Of a DNA stretch of 64,000 bases, positions 17,929 through 27,437 are shown in pieces. The notes below the pieces were generated by a model. That model was given only the letters and a program-made list of their open reading frames with translations. It searched no databases and had not been told where the DNA came from. The translations under genes and the position numbers were made by a program. Source of the DNA: an uncultured Alphaproteobacteria bacterium. GTDB taxonomy: Bacteria > Pseudomonadota > Alphaproteobacteria > UBA8366 > GCA-2717185. Each line of letters begins with the position of its first letter. The first letter of the stretch is position 1. The stretch is taken from the NCBI GenBank assembly GCA_943788635.1, contig CALSRA010000029.1, forward strand, positions 1-64,000, written 5' to 3'.

Positions 17929-19352
17929 AACCTCAGCAGGAACCGCACGATTTTCTTTGTTTTTTCGCTGAACAGTTTCGGCGTGTAGTAGCTGCCGGCG
18001 GCGCGTTTGCCGACCTCGCTCAGGGTCGGATAGGGGACGATGGCGCCGGCAATGGTGCCGATCTTCTGTTTGCCGCCGACCGCCAGTATCCACGGCAGGA
18101 TCAGTTCCCCGGCCCGCGTCCCGGCAATCGTCGCCCCCAGCACCCGGCCTTTTTTATCCAGCACCACCTTGATCAAACCATGGGTTTCGCGTTCGGCCTG
18201 GGCGCGGTCATTTTCATGGAACGGCCAGCGCAGAATCTGGAACCCGGCGATGCCCTGTTCCTTCGCCTGCGCTTCGGTCATGCCGACATGCGCCAGCTCC
18301 GGATCGGTATAGGTGACCCAGGGCACGGCACGGTAATCGACCTTGGCCGGCAGCTTGAACAGGATGTTCCGGATCACGATCCCGGCATGATAACCGGCCA
18401 TATGGGTGAACTGATACGGTCCGGCGACATCGCCGATGGCGAAAATCTTTTTATTGGATGTCCGCAGCCGCGCATCGACCGTGATACCCTTGCGGTCATA
18501 ATGGACGCCGGCAGCATCGAGATTCAGCCCGTCAATATTGGCCTGCCGTCCTGCCGCGACCAGCAAATGCGAGCCGGTCACGACCTCCGGCTTGCCATCC
18601 CGGACGACCGTCACGGCGATACCGCCATCGACCGCCGCAACGGATTTCACTGCCGTGCCCGCGCGGATATCGACCCCGTCGGCGACAAACTGGCGGCGGA
18701 TGACGTCGGTCAGTTCCGGGTCGTCCTTGCCCAGGAATTCGAACATTTCCAGCACCGTGACCTGCGCGCCCAACCGGCGATGCGCCTGCGCCAGTTCCGC
18801 GCCGATCGGCCCGCCACCGATAACGATCAGGTGGTCCGGCCGGCTATCCAGCTCGAAGACGGTTTCGTTGGTCAGATAGGGCACCGTATCCAGCCCCGGA
18901 ATCGGCGGCACCATGGCCGAGGACCCGGTCGCAATAACGAAGCGCTTCGCCTTGATCCGCTTGCCACCGGCTTCGACTTCATCCGGAGCAACGAAGCGTC
19001 CCTCGGCCTCGATCACGTTGACGCCCAGCCCGGTAAAGCGTTCCACCGAGTCATTCGGTTCGATGACCGCGATGACGCCGCGGATATGATCGCGCAATGC
19101 CGAATAATCGACTTCCGGCGTCACCGCCTTCACCCCGAACCGGTCGCTGTGCTGCATGACATGCGCCGCATGCCCCGCCGCGATCAGCGCCTTGGAGGGC
19201 ACACAGCCGTAATTCAGGCAGTCGCCACCCATCTTGCCGCGTTCGATCAGCGCAACATTCGCGCCCATCTGTGAAGCCCCTGCCGCAACGCTGAGCCCGC
19301 CGGACCCCGCGCCGATGACGCATATATCAACCGAAATCGTTTCCATACCCAA
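17925..19352 (-). CDS. FAD-dependent pyridine nucleotide-disulfide oxidoreductase (Lpd/mercuric reductase-like)
   Basis: A 475-residue group I flavoprotein disulfide reductase. The FAD site GAGSGG is near residue 14 and the redox pair Cys45/Cys50 is in GGDCLNYGCVPSKAL. The NAD(P) site VIGGGPIGAELA is near residue 180, with a second FAD contact IFAIGDVAG and a dimerisation domain from about residue 345. The C-terminal active-site His of dihydrolipoamide and glutathione reductases (HPTxSE) is Tyr here (VPYPTLSEVGKRAAG), so the substrate is probably neither lipoamide nor glutathione. No lipoyl enzyme or mer gene is nearby. A second Met at residue 3 is an alternative start. Confidence 0.88.
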   Translation of the reverse strand: MGMETISVDICVIGAGSGGLSVAAGASQMGANVALIERGKMGGDCLNYGCVPSKALIAAGHAAHVMQHSDRFGVKAVTPEVDYSALRDHIRGVIAVIEPNDSVERFTGLGVNVIEAEGRFVAPDEVEAGGKRIKAKRFVIATGSSAMVPPIPGLDTVPYLTNETVFELDSRPDHLIVIGGGPIGAELAQAHRRLGAQVTVLEMFEFLGKDDPELTDVIRRQFVADGVDIRAGTAVKSVAAVDGGIAVTVVRDGKPEVVTGSHLLVAAGRQANIDGLNLDAAGVHYDRKGITVDARLRTSNKKIFAIGDVAGPYQFTHMAGYHAGIVIRNILFKLPAKVDYRAVPWVTYTDPELAHVGMTEAQAKEQGIAGFQILRWPFHENDRAQAERETHGLIKVVLDKKGRVLGATIAGTRAGELILPWILAVGGKQKIGTIAGAIVPYPTLSEVGKRAAGSYYTPKLFSEKTKKIVRFLLRF

Positions 19353-19401
19353 GTGTTACCCGTTTTCGGCGCGCCGTTGAACTGACACTTGCGTGAGGCG
19401 T

Positions 19402-22089
19402 TCAGTCCGACAGGCTTTTCGATGCAATTTCATAGACATCCGGTGACAGCGCGTCACCTTCATCCAGAATTCGCTGCAACTGCGCCTTCATCAGCGACCG
19501 GCGCGGTTCGCCAAAGCGCCGCCACGGGCCAAGCGGCGACAGCAGCCGCGCCGCCACCTGCGGGTTCAATCCGTTAAGGCGCAACACCTGATCGGCCACG
19601 AACCGGTAACCGCCGCCATCCGCCGCATGGAAACGCAATTGGTTGCCCGAACTGAACACACCGATCAGCGACCGGACCCGGTTCGGGTTGCGGATCGAGA
19701 AATCGGGATGGTCCAGCAAAGCCGTGACCGCTTCCAGTGTTCCCGGCAACGACGACGACGCCTGGATCATGAACCATTTGTCGATCACGATCGGGTCCGT
19801 CTTCCAGGCTTCGTAGAAATTCGCCAGCGCCGCGTCACGCGCGTCACCGCCAAGGTTGGCAAGAATCTGCAATGCCGAAATCCGGTCGGTCATATTGTCC
19901 GCTGTGCCGTATTGTTCGGCACACAACGCCGTCATTTCCGGTTCATCCAGCAGCGCCAGATAGGACAGTGCCGTATTGCGCAACCGCCGCCGTCCCGCTT
20001 CCGCCGCATCGGGGGAATAGGGTCGGTTGCTGGTATTGCCGTGATAGGTGTCCAGCAGCGGCTGCTTCAGCTTGCGGGCAATGGTCTGCCGCAATGTCCC
20101 CCGCGCCGCATGAACCGCATCCACATCGACGACACCAAGCTGGTTGCCGAGATATTCCTCCCCGGGCAATTCCAGCATCTGCGCGAGCAGCGCCTTGTCG
20201 GTAACGCCGCCGGTCAGGATGTTCTCCATCGCATCGATGAAGCCCTGCGGCGGTTGCGGGTCTTCGCCGCCCTGGATCGCCCGGACCATGTTCAGCGACA
20301 CCGCGACGGCACGCTGCTGTCCAGCCTCCCAGCGGGTGAAGGCGTCGCTGTCATGCGCCATCAGGAATCCGGCTTCGGCTTCCGCTAGCGGCGGGTCGAG
20401 AATGACCGGCGCGGAAAACCCGCGCAGCAGCGACGGCACCGGCGCCTCGGCCACATCAATAAACCGGAAGGTCTCGGTCGCATTCTTCAGCGCCAGCACC
20501 CGCGTCGTTTCCGCCGGTGCCCCGGCTTCCCCGTGCATTCGCAGCGGCATGTCCCGCCCCTGTCCATCCAGCAGCCCCATCGCAATCGGCACCAGCAGCG
20601 GCGGCTTTTCTGCCGCGCCCGGTGTCGGCGGGCAGGACTGCGTCACGATCAGGTCATAGGTTTGGGCATCGGCGTCATACGCACCGCGGACCGCAAGGCG
20701 CGGCGTGCCCGCCTGATCGTACCAGCGGCGGAACTGGCCAAGGTCGCGCTGGCCGGCATCTTCCATCGCGGCAACGAAATCCTCCACCGTCGCCGTCGTC
20801 CCGTCATGGCGGGCGATATACAGGGTCATGCCTTTCGCAAAGGCATCGCGGCCGATCAGCGTGTAGATCATGCGCACGATCTCGGCACCCTTTTCGTACA
20901 CGGTCGCGGTATAGAAATTATTGATCTCGATATAGGATTTCGGCTGCACCGGATGCGCCAGCGGCCCGGCATCTTCCGGAAACTGCCGCGCGCGCAGGGT
21001 TCGGACATCGCCGATCCGCTGCACCCCGCGCGAGCGCATATCGGCGGAAAACTCCTGGTCGCGGAACACCGTCAGCCCTTCCTTCAGGCTGAGCTGGAAC
21101 CAGTCGCGGCAGGTCACCCGGTTACCGGTCCAGTTATGCAGGTATTCATGGGCGATGATCGCCTCGATATTGGCGTAGTCGGTATCGGTCGCGGTTTCCG
21201 GCCGGGCCAGCACGTATTTGGCGTTGAAGAGATTCAGCCCCTTGTTTTCCATCGCCCCCATGTTGAAGTCGCTGACCGCCACGATCATGAAAATATCCAG
21301 ATCGTATTCCAGCCCGAAGCGTTCCTCGTCCCAGCGCATCGACTTTTTCAGCGATTCCATGGCGAAATCGCAGCTTTGTTCATTGCCGGGCTCGACATAG
21401 ATCTGCAGCGTCACGTCGCGGCCCGACATGGTCGTAAAACGATCCTCGACGCAGCCGAGATTGCCCGCCACCAGCGCGAACAGGTAGGACGGTTTGGGAT
21501 GCGGGTCGTGCCAGGTGACGCTGTGGCGGCCATCGGGCAGGTCAGCGTTTTCAACCGGATTGCCGTTCGACAACAGCACCGGGTAGCGCGCCTTTTCCGC
21601 CACAACCGTGACGGTGTAGACGGTCAGCACATCCGGCCGGTCCAGAAACCAGGTGATCTTGCGAAAGCCCTCGGCCTCGCATTGCGTCGCGAAATTGCCG
21701 CCGGACACATACAGCCCTTCCAGCGCAGTATTCGATTCCGGCGCGATGGCAACTTCGGTTTCCAGCGTGAAGGATTCGGGCGGGCTGTGCAGGATCAATG
21801 CGTCACCCTCAACCGTAAAAGCCTCCGCTGGCAGGTCCTTGCCGTCCAGCCGCACCGCCAGCGTTTCCAGGTCCTGCCCGGCCAGCACCAGCGGCCCGGC
21901 AATATCCGCCGCGCGCCGCATGACCAGCGTCGTGCGGACAACAGTACACGCGGGGTCGAGGGAGAAATGCAGCGCAACACTGTCGATCCCGTAAGCCGGC
22001 GCGACATAATCCTTCAAATGGATCGGCTGCGGTGTCGCGCGCGCCGCGCCGTTCCCCGAACCGGTTCCGGGATCTGCTGAATTTGTCAT
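19402..22089 (-). CDS. pepN: Aminopeptidase N (M1 family, PepN type)
   Basis: A zinc metallopeptidase of 895 aa that removes N-terminal residues from peptides in the cytoplasm. The exopeptidase motif GAMENKGLNLFN and the zinc site HEYLHNWTGNRVT (HExxH, with the distal Glu in SLKEGLTVFRDQEFS) are intact. The N-terminal beta domain precedes them, and the C-terminal helical DUF3458 region (for example FYEAWKTDPIVIDKWFMIQA) is complete, as in E. coli PepN. The ATG at 22089 with GCAGG upstream is preferred to an in-frame TTG at 22128. It appears monocistronic. Confidence 0.95.
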   Translation of the reverse strand: MTNSADPGTGSGNGAARATPQPIHLKDYVAPAYGIDSVALHFSLDPACTVVRTTLVMRRAADIAGPLVLAGQDLETLAVRLDGKDLPAEAFTVEGDALILHSPPESFTLETEVAIAPESNTALEGLYVSGGNFATQCEAEGFRKITWFLDRPDVLTVYTVTVVAEKARYPVLLSNGNPVENADLPDGRHSVTWHDPHPKPSYLFALVAGNLGCVEDRFTTMSGRDVTLQIYVEPGNEQSCDFAMESLKKSMRWDEERFGLEYDLDIFMIVAVSDFNMGAMENKGLNLFNAKYVLARPETATDTDYANIEAIIAHEYLHNWTGNRVTCRDWFQLSLKEGLTVFRDQEFSADMRSRGVQRIGDVRTLRARQFPEDAGPLAHPVQPKSYIEINNFYTATVYEKGAEIVRMIYTLIGRDAFAKGMTLYIARHDGTTATVEDFVAAMEDAGQRDLGQFRRWYDQAGTPRLAVRGAYDADAQTYDLIVTQSCPPTPGAAEKPPLLVPIAMGLLDGQGRDMPLRMHGEAGAPAETTRVLALKNATETFRFIDVAEAPVPSLLRGFSAPVILDPPLAEAEAGFLMAHDSDAFTRWEAGQQRAVAVSLNMVRAIQGGEDPQPPQGFIDAMENILTGGVTDKALLAQMLELPGEEYLGNQLGVVDVDAVHAARGTLRQTIARKLKQPLLDTYHGNTSNRPYSPDAAEAGRRRLRNTALSYLALLDEPEMTALCAEQYGTADNMTDRISALQILANLGGDARDAALANFYEAWKTDPIVIDKWFMIQASSSLPGTLEAVTALLDHPDFSIRNPNRVRSLIGVFSSGNQLRFHAADGGGYRFVADQVLRLNGLNPQVAARLLSPLGPWRRFGEPRRSLMKAQLQRILDEGDALSPDVYEIASKSLSD

Positions 22090-22366
22090 GATGTTTGCCT
22101 GCCGGTCGGTAAGAGGATCGTGGCGCAAGCCAGAACCAAACAGGCCTGTCCCCGCGTGATTATCCTACGCGACGCGAGCCGCAGTGGCCACCGATTGGTA
22201 TCGGTAATCAAACCATATTCGCGGACAGCGTCTTCCCTATCGCGCGTCGCTCTTTTCAATCTTCTACTGCCCACAGAGACACCCTTACGTGGCAGATGCC
22301 GCTGCAATATACTTCATGGACGTATTCAAGTTCGTCCCCTTCAGCCCATCACCGGAGCCCCAGCCC

Positions 22367-23344
22367 ATGGAAAATTTCGCCTTTACCCTGGTCATGATGC
22401 CGCCGCAGACGCCGATCCGGCGGGCATGGGCGGCGCGGGTTGCGGCCGATGATGTCGGGGTTCGCGTGCTGCAGCCCGAAACCATTGAGGAAGCGATGCG
22501 CGATATCGTCGACGCCGATGCGGCCTTCGGCGCCATGCCGGCCGAGGTGCTGGAAAAGGCGCAGCGGCTGCGCTGGCTGCAGGCGCCGCAGATCGCGCCG
22601 CCCGCCGGGTTCTATCACCCGGCCCTGGTCGATCATCCGGTCGTGGCGACCAATTTCCGCGAGATCTTCAACGACCATATCGGCGCGCATATCATGGGGT
22701 TCGTCCTCGCCTTCGCGCGGGGGTTTCATTACCTGTGGCCGCAGCAGACCCGCCATGAATACAAGCAGCCGCCGAAGGATACCGGCATGGTGCACCTGCC
22801 GGAGGCGACGGCGCTGATCATGGGGGTCGGCGGCATCGGCGCCGAGGCGGCACGCCTGTGCCATGCGTTCGGCATGAACGTGATTGGCGTGGACGGGCGC
22901 CGCGAGGACATGCCGGAAGGCGTGGCCGAAATGCACAAGCCGGAACGGCTCGACGACCTGCTGCCACGCGCCGACTTCGTGATCATGACGATCCCGCATA
23001 CGCCCGCGACCGAGGGGCTGATGAACCGGGACCGCCTGCGCCGCATGAAGCCGAGCGCCTTCCTGATCAATATCGGCCGCGGCATGACCGTAAAGCTCGA
23101 CGACCTCGTCGCCGCACTCCATGCGGGCGAGATCGCGGGCGCGGCGCTGGACGTGTTCGAGATCGAGCCGCTGCCCGAAGATCACGCGCTGTGGTCGGCG
23201 CCAAACGTGCTGATCACCCCGCATACCGCCGGGTTCGGCCCCTATCTGGACGACCGCCGGCTCGACATCCTGCTCGACAATTGCGGGCGCTTCGCGCGGG
23301 GTGAACCGCTCCGCAACATCGTCGACAAGGCGACCTGGTTCTAG
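22367..23344 (+). CDS. D-2-hydroxyacid dehydrogenase family protein
   Basis: A 325-residue NAD(P)-dependent D-isomer 2-hydroxyacid dehydrogenase. The Rossmann motif is GVGGIGAEAARL. INIGRG supplies the catalytic Arg region, DVFEIEPLPEDH the Glu, and ITPHTAG the catalytic His. The ATG at 22367 follows GGAGCC and gives the usual N terminus (MENFAFTLVMMPP); upstream codons look non-coding. The family reduces 2-keto acids or oxidises phosphoglycerate-type substrates; specificity is not evident. The 277 bp upstream, shared with divergent pepN, holds no recognised element. Confidence 0.88.
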   Translation: MENFAFTLVMMPPQTPIRRAWAARVAADDVGVRVLQPETIEEAMRDIVDADAAFGAMPAEVLEKAQRLRWLQAPQIAPPAGFYHPALVDHPVVATNFREIFNDHIGAHIMGFVLAFARGFHYLWPQQTRHEYKQPPKDTGMVHLPEATALIMGVGGIGAEAARLCHAFGMNVIGVDGRREDMPEGVAEMHKPERLDDLLPRADFVIMTIPHTPATEGLMNRDRLRRMKPSAFLINIGRGMTVKLDDLVAALHAGEIAGAALDVFEIEPLPEDHALWSAPNVLITPHTAGFGPYLDDRRLDILLDNCGRFARGEPLRNIVDKATWF

Positions 23345-23588
23345 GGCATGGTAGTATAAAAGAAAGTGGTACGGATGCCATCCGCACCCATACCATAAAC
23401 GGAAATCGGCGACAGGCGCCATATCCCGGAATGCGCGTGTCCTTGTTGCACATTTGTAGCGCCGACACGCCACTTCAATCCGACAGCCCTAACCCAAACA
23501 TGGCGTTGGGCCGTTTCATCGTTGCAATCGTCAGTTGCTACGCTCAGAATACATCAGAATTCCGATCTCCGAGAATGAGGGAAAAAAG

Positions 23589-24143
23589 ATGGCAATGTTC
23601 TGGCTCGATCACGTCAATATCCGCACGGCGAATCTCGATGCGATGTCTGCGTTCTATGAAGACATCCTGGGCCTGCCCCGGGGCGAACGGCCGAGCTTTG
23701 GCATGGGTGGCGCCTGGCATTATTGCGGCAAGCAGGCGGTTGTCCATCTCGTGGAAGCGGCAAAGAAATTTAAAACGGAAGAAGCACAGATCGAACATTT
23801 TGCCTTTCGTTCGAACGGCACGGTAAAGGCGTTCCAGAAGAAGATGCGCGAGACCGACACGCCGTACAAGGTGCAGCCGCTGACCGAGATCAACATGATT
23901 CAGGTGAATGTCTACGACCCGGACGGCAACAAGATTGAAGTGCAGTTCGCGGCGAGCAAAGCCGACACGGAGGCATTTGAAGGTTCAGCCGCCGCCCGCC
24001 GCCGGATGCGCAAGGGGGAGGCGCTCAACTTGACCAAACTCAAACCGCTCGTCAAATCCAAGTCGAAAGTTGCCCAGACAAACAAGGCACTTGGTGTTCC
24101 CAAACCGATCAAATCACCGAAGAAGCGCTTTGTGCCGACCTGA
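23589..24143 (+). CDS. VOC-superfamily (glyoxalase-fold) protein with basic tail
   Basis: A 184-residue protein. Residues 1-125 form a vicinal-oxygen-chelate fold: WLDHVNIRTANLDAMSAFYEDILGLPRGERP, HLVEAAKK, FAFRSNG and YDPDGNKIEVQF. A Lys/Arg-rich C-terminal tail of ~45 residues (KPLVKSKSKVAQTNK, IKSPKKRFVPT) is unusual for the family and could bind nucleic acid or be disordered. GAGGGA precedes the ATG. Substrate unknown. The 244 bp before it contain no convincing gene. Confidence 0.85.
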   Translation: MAMFWLDHVNIRTANLDAMSAFYEDILGLPRGERPSFGMGGAWHYCGKQAVVHLVEAAKKFKTEEAQIEHFAFRSNGTVKAFQKKMRETDTPYKVQPLTEINMIQVNVYDPDGNKIEVQFAASKADTEAFEGSAAARRRMRKGEALNLTKLKPLVKSKSKVAQTNKALGVPKPIKSPKKRFVPT

Positions 24144-24157
24144 GGCACCAAGCGCTT
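24123..24157. terminator. Bidirectional hairpin between VOC gene and DMT transporter
   Basis: AAGCGCTTTGTGCC (24123-24136) and GGCACCAAGCGCTT (24144-24157) pair over 13 of 14 positions around a 7-base loop that contains the VOC stop codon. It separates two convergent genes. Confidence 0.6.
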
Positions 24158-24172
24158 GCCGCCGGCGCGCGC

Positions 24173-25075
24173 CTATTCCTTTTTCACCCCGGCCTGAATC
24201 ACGAACATCGCCGCGACGATGATCGCGACGCCGGGCAGGAGGATCGGGTCGGGCAGGCCCCGGCCCAGTGCCCATTCGATCGCCACGACCAGTGCCGGGG
24301 TCAGGTAGCTGTAGCTCATGACCCGGGTCGGGCCGAGACGCAAGGTTGCGTGCTGCATGATGAAGAAGCTGAGGATGGTCGGGAACACGGCGAGATACAC
24401 GATCCCGGCGTAAACGTTCATCTCGACCCCGGTCCAGTCGGTTTCGAATACCGCCCGGTTGTTCAGCAGCAACAGCCAGCCCGTACCCGTCGCCAGCACC
24501 CAGAACGACATCACCGCTGCGGGCTCGTTGCGGCTGAAGCGGCGCACCAGCGGCGTATACAGCGCCATGGCGTACACACCGCCCAGGAAGATCAGGTCGC
24601 CCTTGTTGAAGGCCAGCCCCAGCAGCAGTTGCGGGTCGCCCCGAAAGATGATCCACAGCGCGCCGACCGCCCCCAGAACCAGCGCCGTCAGGCGCAGCCC
24701 GCCCAGCCGTTCCCGCACCAGCACCGCCGCGTAAACCGCCGAGATACACGGCATCATCGTGAACAATGCTGCCGCGTTCAGCGATGAGGTCAGACGCAGC
24801 GCTTCGAACATGCTCCAGAAAAAGACAACAAGGCTGGCGCTGATCGCCGCATAGCCGGCAACCTGCCGCGCCGAGGGAAGCACCCAGCCGTGCCGCCAGA
24901 CGACATAGGGCGCGAACAGCAGCGTCGCCACAGCAAAGCGCACCAGGGTCAGCCTTTCCGGCGCCAGCCCATGGGTGATCATCGCGCCGACGATGAACGA
25001 CGTCGCCACCAGCGACCGTGCCAGCAGCAATTGCGCATGCACTCTGGGCGTGCTCACCAACGCGGGGTTCGCCAC
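24173..25075 (-). CDS. DMT-superfamily permease (EamA-type)
   Basis: A 300-residue inner-membrane protein with about ten hydrophobic helices in two EamA repeats (about residues 18-145 and 155-297). Typical pieces are RFAVATLLFAPYVVWR, LRLTSSLNAAALFTMMPCISAVYAAVLVRERL at the end of the first repeat, and LGPTRVMSYSYLTPALVVAIEWALG in the second. EamA carriers export or import small metabolites; the substrate is not predictable. It stands 50 bp after the metallo-hydrolase gene on the same strand and could be co-transcribed. Confidence 0.88.
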   Translation of the reverse strand: MANPALVSTPRVHAQLLLARSLVATSFIVGAMITHGLAPERLTLVRFAVATLLFAPYVVWRHGWVLPSARQVAGYAAISASLVVFFWSMFEALRLTSSLNAAALFTMMPCISAVYAAVLVRERLGGLRLTALVLGAVGALWIIFRGDPQLLLGLAFNKGDLIFLGGVYAMALYTPLVRRFSRNEPAAVMSFWVLATGTGWLLLLNNRAVFETDWTGVEMNVYAGIVYLAVFPTILSFFIMQHATLRLGPTRVMSYSYLTPALVVAIEWALGRGLPDPILLPGVAIIVAAMFVIQAGVKKE

Positions 25076-25124
25076 GGGGTCGCCTCCGGTTCGTATCCTG
25101 TTCGCCTAAGGGGCGGGCGCCGGT

Positions 25125-26024
25125 TTATCCGACCAGGTCGAAGACGGAATCGACATCCGCCGGCCCGTCGCAACGTACCCGTTCCTCGTCCTGCATCTGG
25201 ATAAGATGCGCCAGCACCGACCGGCCCGCAGCCCGGTACAGCCGCTTGTCGACATCCTTGTAGATGATCGGCACCATCGCCTCGATCGTGCGGTGACCAT
25301 CGGCGATGCATTTGCGGATCGCCACTTCGCGTTCTTCCCGGTGTTCCAGGAAGGCGCGCACGAAGGGCTTGGGGTCCTTGATCGGCGAGCCATGCGTCGG
25401 CCAGAACATCGCATCCTCGCGGTCCAGCAGCTTGCGCAGCGAGTGCAGGTAATGCGCCATGTCACCATCGGGCGGCGAGATAACCGAGGTCGACCAGCCC
25501 ATGACATGATCGCCGGAAAACAGCGCGTTCTCTTCCTTCAGCGCGAAGCACAGATGGTTCGAGGTATGACCCGGCGTATGCACCGCTTCCAGCGTCCAGC
25601 CATTGCCTTCGATCACATCGCCATCCTGCACTACATGGTCGGGGCGGAAATCCCAGTCGCCGCCTTCTTCCACTTTCGGCGCGCGCTGGTTGCCGTGATG
25701 CGGCCCGTAGCCATAGGTCGGCGCGGATGTCGCGATCTTCATCGGCGCCGCCGCCGGGGAATGGTCGCGGTGGGTATGGGTGATGATCTGGTGCGTCACC
25801 GTCTCGCCATCCAGCGCCGCCAGCAGGGCAGCGATATGGTCATCGTCCAGCGGCCCCGGATCGACCACCGCGACATTGCCCTTGCCGATGATATAGGTGC
25901 CGGTCCCCTTGAAGGTGAACGCGCCGGGGTTATTGCAGATCACCCGGCGGATCATCGGCGAAACCTGCGCGATCTTGCCGTATTCGAATTCGATGTCCCG
26001 GACATAGGGAATGGGGGTCGCCAT
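25125..26024 (-). CDS. MBL-fold metallo-hydrolase (LACTB2-like)
   Basis: A 299-residue metallo-beta-lactamase-fold hydrolase with the complete dinuclear zinc motif HTHRDHSPAA near residue 82, a second His in HTPGHTSNHLCF, and Asp in FSGDHVMGWST. The N-terminal GTGTYIIGKGNVAVVDPGP and a C-terminal winged-helix-like part (EHREEREVAIRKCI) are like the LACTB2 group of hydrolases and nucleases. GAGGTGG precedes the ATG. Substrate not assigned. Confidence 0.88.
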   Translation of the reverse strand: MATPIPYVRDIEFEYGKIAQVSPMIRRVICNNPGAFTFKGTGTYIIGKGNVAVVDPGPLDDDHIAALLAALDGETVTHQIITHTHRDHSPAAAPMKIATSAPTYGYGPHHGNQRAPKVEEGGDWDFRPDHVVQDGDVIEGNGWTLEAVHTPGHTSNHLCFALKEENALFSGDHVMGWSTSVISPPDGDMAHYLHSLRKLLDREDAMFWPTHGSPIKDPKPFVRAFLEHREEREVAIRKCIADGHRTIEAMVPIIYKDVDKRLYRAAGRSVLAHLIQMQDEERVRCDGPADVDSVFDLVG

Positions 26025-26247
26025 GCGCCACCTCGCTTGATTATGAACAGAGCGGCAGGATGGGTGCGGGCGGGGATGACGTCAAGAGCAGGGACGGCGG
26101 ATCAATCCCATGTCGGCATCAAACCCGGAAACAGACATGGGCAATCGATCTCAGGACTTCGGCTTATGACCCGGAACAGAAGACCTGATGCCTCACGAGT
26201 GATTTTTTGCTACTTTCCACCTAGGTTTTCGAAACTTGAGAAATCAC

Positions 26248-26820
26248 ATGGAAAAGTTGGAGATTGCACGTCGTCAGTTGGGCACAGCGTTGCAACTGTA
26301 TATCGATGACCTCGACCCAGTATCAGTGCATAGCCTAGCAGGAAATGCACATGAAATCATTCATCGGTTGGCCGATATTTCGGGCACGCGGACATTCCGC
26401 GATCACGTTTCAGAGACTTTTTCGGGTTTTTCATCTAAGCAATATTTCAATGCAGCCAACTTTTTTCGAAACGCTTTCAAGCACCTAGATAAAGTCGGCG
26501 ATCAGGTATTAATCGACCAATTTGATGATGAACAAAACAAACACCTATTATTTGTGTGTTGGTACACGTATGGAAACCTCACATCTTTGCCTATTGAAGC
26601 CCAGTGTTTTGAGCTCTGGTATTTTGCCCTCGAAGGCGAAAGATCGTCTGACAAAGAATTGGTACGAGACGCGGTAAGCTATTTTGGTGAAATGGGAGAT
26701 TTGCCCACTTCGAAGCAAAAGCTTTGTCTAAGGGCAGGCATAGAAACCGCGCGATCCGATGAAATTACTATGTCTGATCCACGAACTGAATGCCTACCGC
26801 TTGTTTATCGTAACGATTGA
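26248..26820 (+). CDS. Hypothetical protein in AT-rich island
   Basis: A 190-residue soluble protein, probably all helical: MEKLEIARRQLGTALQLYIDDLDPVSVHSLAGNAHEIIHRL at the N terminus and FNAANFFRNAFKHLDKVGD in the middle. Similar unnamed proteins with a HexxxH-like AHEIIHRL segment and an N-A-x-x-F-F-x-H-A stretch occur scattered in proteobacteria; no function is assigned that I can name. Codon use is much more AT-rich than the flanking genes, a sign of recent transfer. ATG 26248 is preferred over an in-frame TTG at 26236. It is next to the IS-interrupted DUF2971 gene. Confidence 0.65.
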   Translation: MEKLEIARRQLGTALQLYIDDLDPVSVHSLAGNAHEIIHRLADISGTRTFRDHVSETFSGFSSKQYFNAANFFRNAFKHLDKVGDQVLIDQFDDEQNKHLLFVCWYTYGNLTSLPIEAQCFELWYFALEGERSSDKELVRDAVSYFGEMGDLPTSKQKLCLRAGIETARSDEITMSDPRTECLPLVYRND

Positions 26821-27027
26821 AATTCAGCCCCAGCGTGCCGGCTGTGAACATCCGAAATAACTTCCGTTGTCGGCTGCAAAGCAGAAGCCACGAGCGCCGG
26901 CCAAGAGGGCCGTTCGTGATCCAACGCTGCCATAGATGCGGGGCTGTTAGGTTGCCGCTCTAGTACCGCATGTGTTTTGCTTTCGACGTTGCCCCCGGAA
27001 CCCTCTCAACCAATAGGTAACAATCGA

Positions 27028-27419
27028 ATGAGGCTGTACTACTTCACCACAGAACAGTTTGGCCTAGAGGCAATTCGAGATAACCGTCTGAAGATCGCTC
27101 GCATTGGCGAACTCAATGACCCTTTCGAGTTCTTGGGATTGAATTTGAATCGGAATAATCGCAAGAAATTGCGGGACTGGAAAAAACAGATGGCCGATAA
27201 TTTCGGCCTGATTTGCATGAGTGAGGATTGGCGTCACCCGCTTCTATGGGGACATTACGCGGACAAGCATCGGGGTTTGTGTTTAGGCTTCGATGTCGCC
27301 GATGAGTTATACAAAAAGGTCGAATATCGTGCCAATCGTCGATCGCTAAAAGAAATTGGTCACCAAGACCTAGATGATCTCGACGAAGTAGCCATGAAGG
27401 GCTTGTTGTATACGAAGTT
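27028..27419 (+). pseudogene. DUF2971 protein, 5' part, interrupted by IS3-family element
   Basis: The first 130 codons of a DUF2971-type protein: MRLYYFTTEQFGLEAIRDNRLKIARIGELNDPFEF, GLICMSEDWRHPLLWGHYADKHRGLCLGFDV and KGLLYTKF. This arrangement (contact strand, 'LNDPFE', 'WGHYADKHRGLCLGF') is the family core. The frame then meets a stop supplied by the IS end. The family has no settled biochemical role; it often sits in accessory islands. Removing the IS and one GTT repeat joins this part to 28639-28900 in frame, giving 217 aa. Confidence 0.88.
27417..27419. repeat. Target-site duplication GTT, left copy
   Basis: The GTT just outside the left end of the IS3-family element is matched by GTT at 28636-28638 outside the right end. 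Three bases is a usual duplication size for IS3 elements. Confidence 0.8.
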
Positions 27420-27437
27420 TGAATAGCCCCGAGTTTT

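Noticed and set aside
20533-22080. 515-codon open frame antisense to pepN
   Set aside because: It overlaps a fully conserved aminopeptidase and lacks protein-like motifs; a codon-bias shadow.
23431-23826. Open frame overlapping the start of the VOC gene
   Set aside because: Out of frame with the VOC domain, no motif; the VOC start has a clear GAGGGA site.
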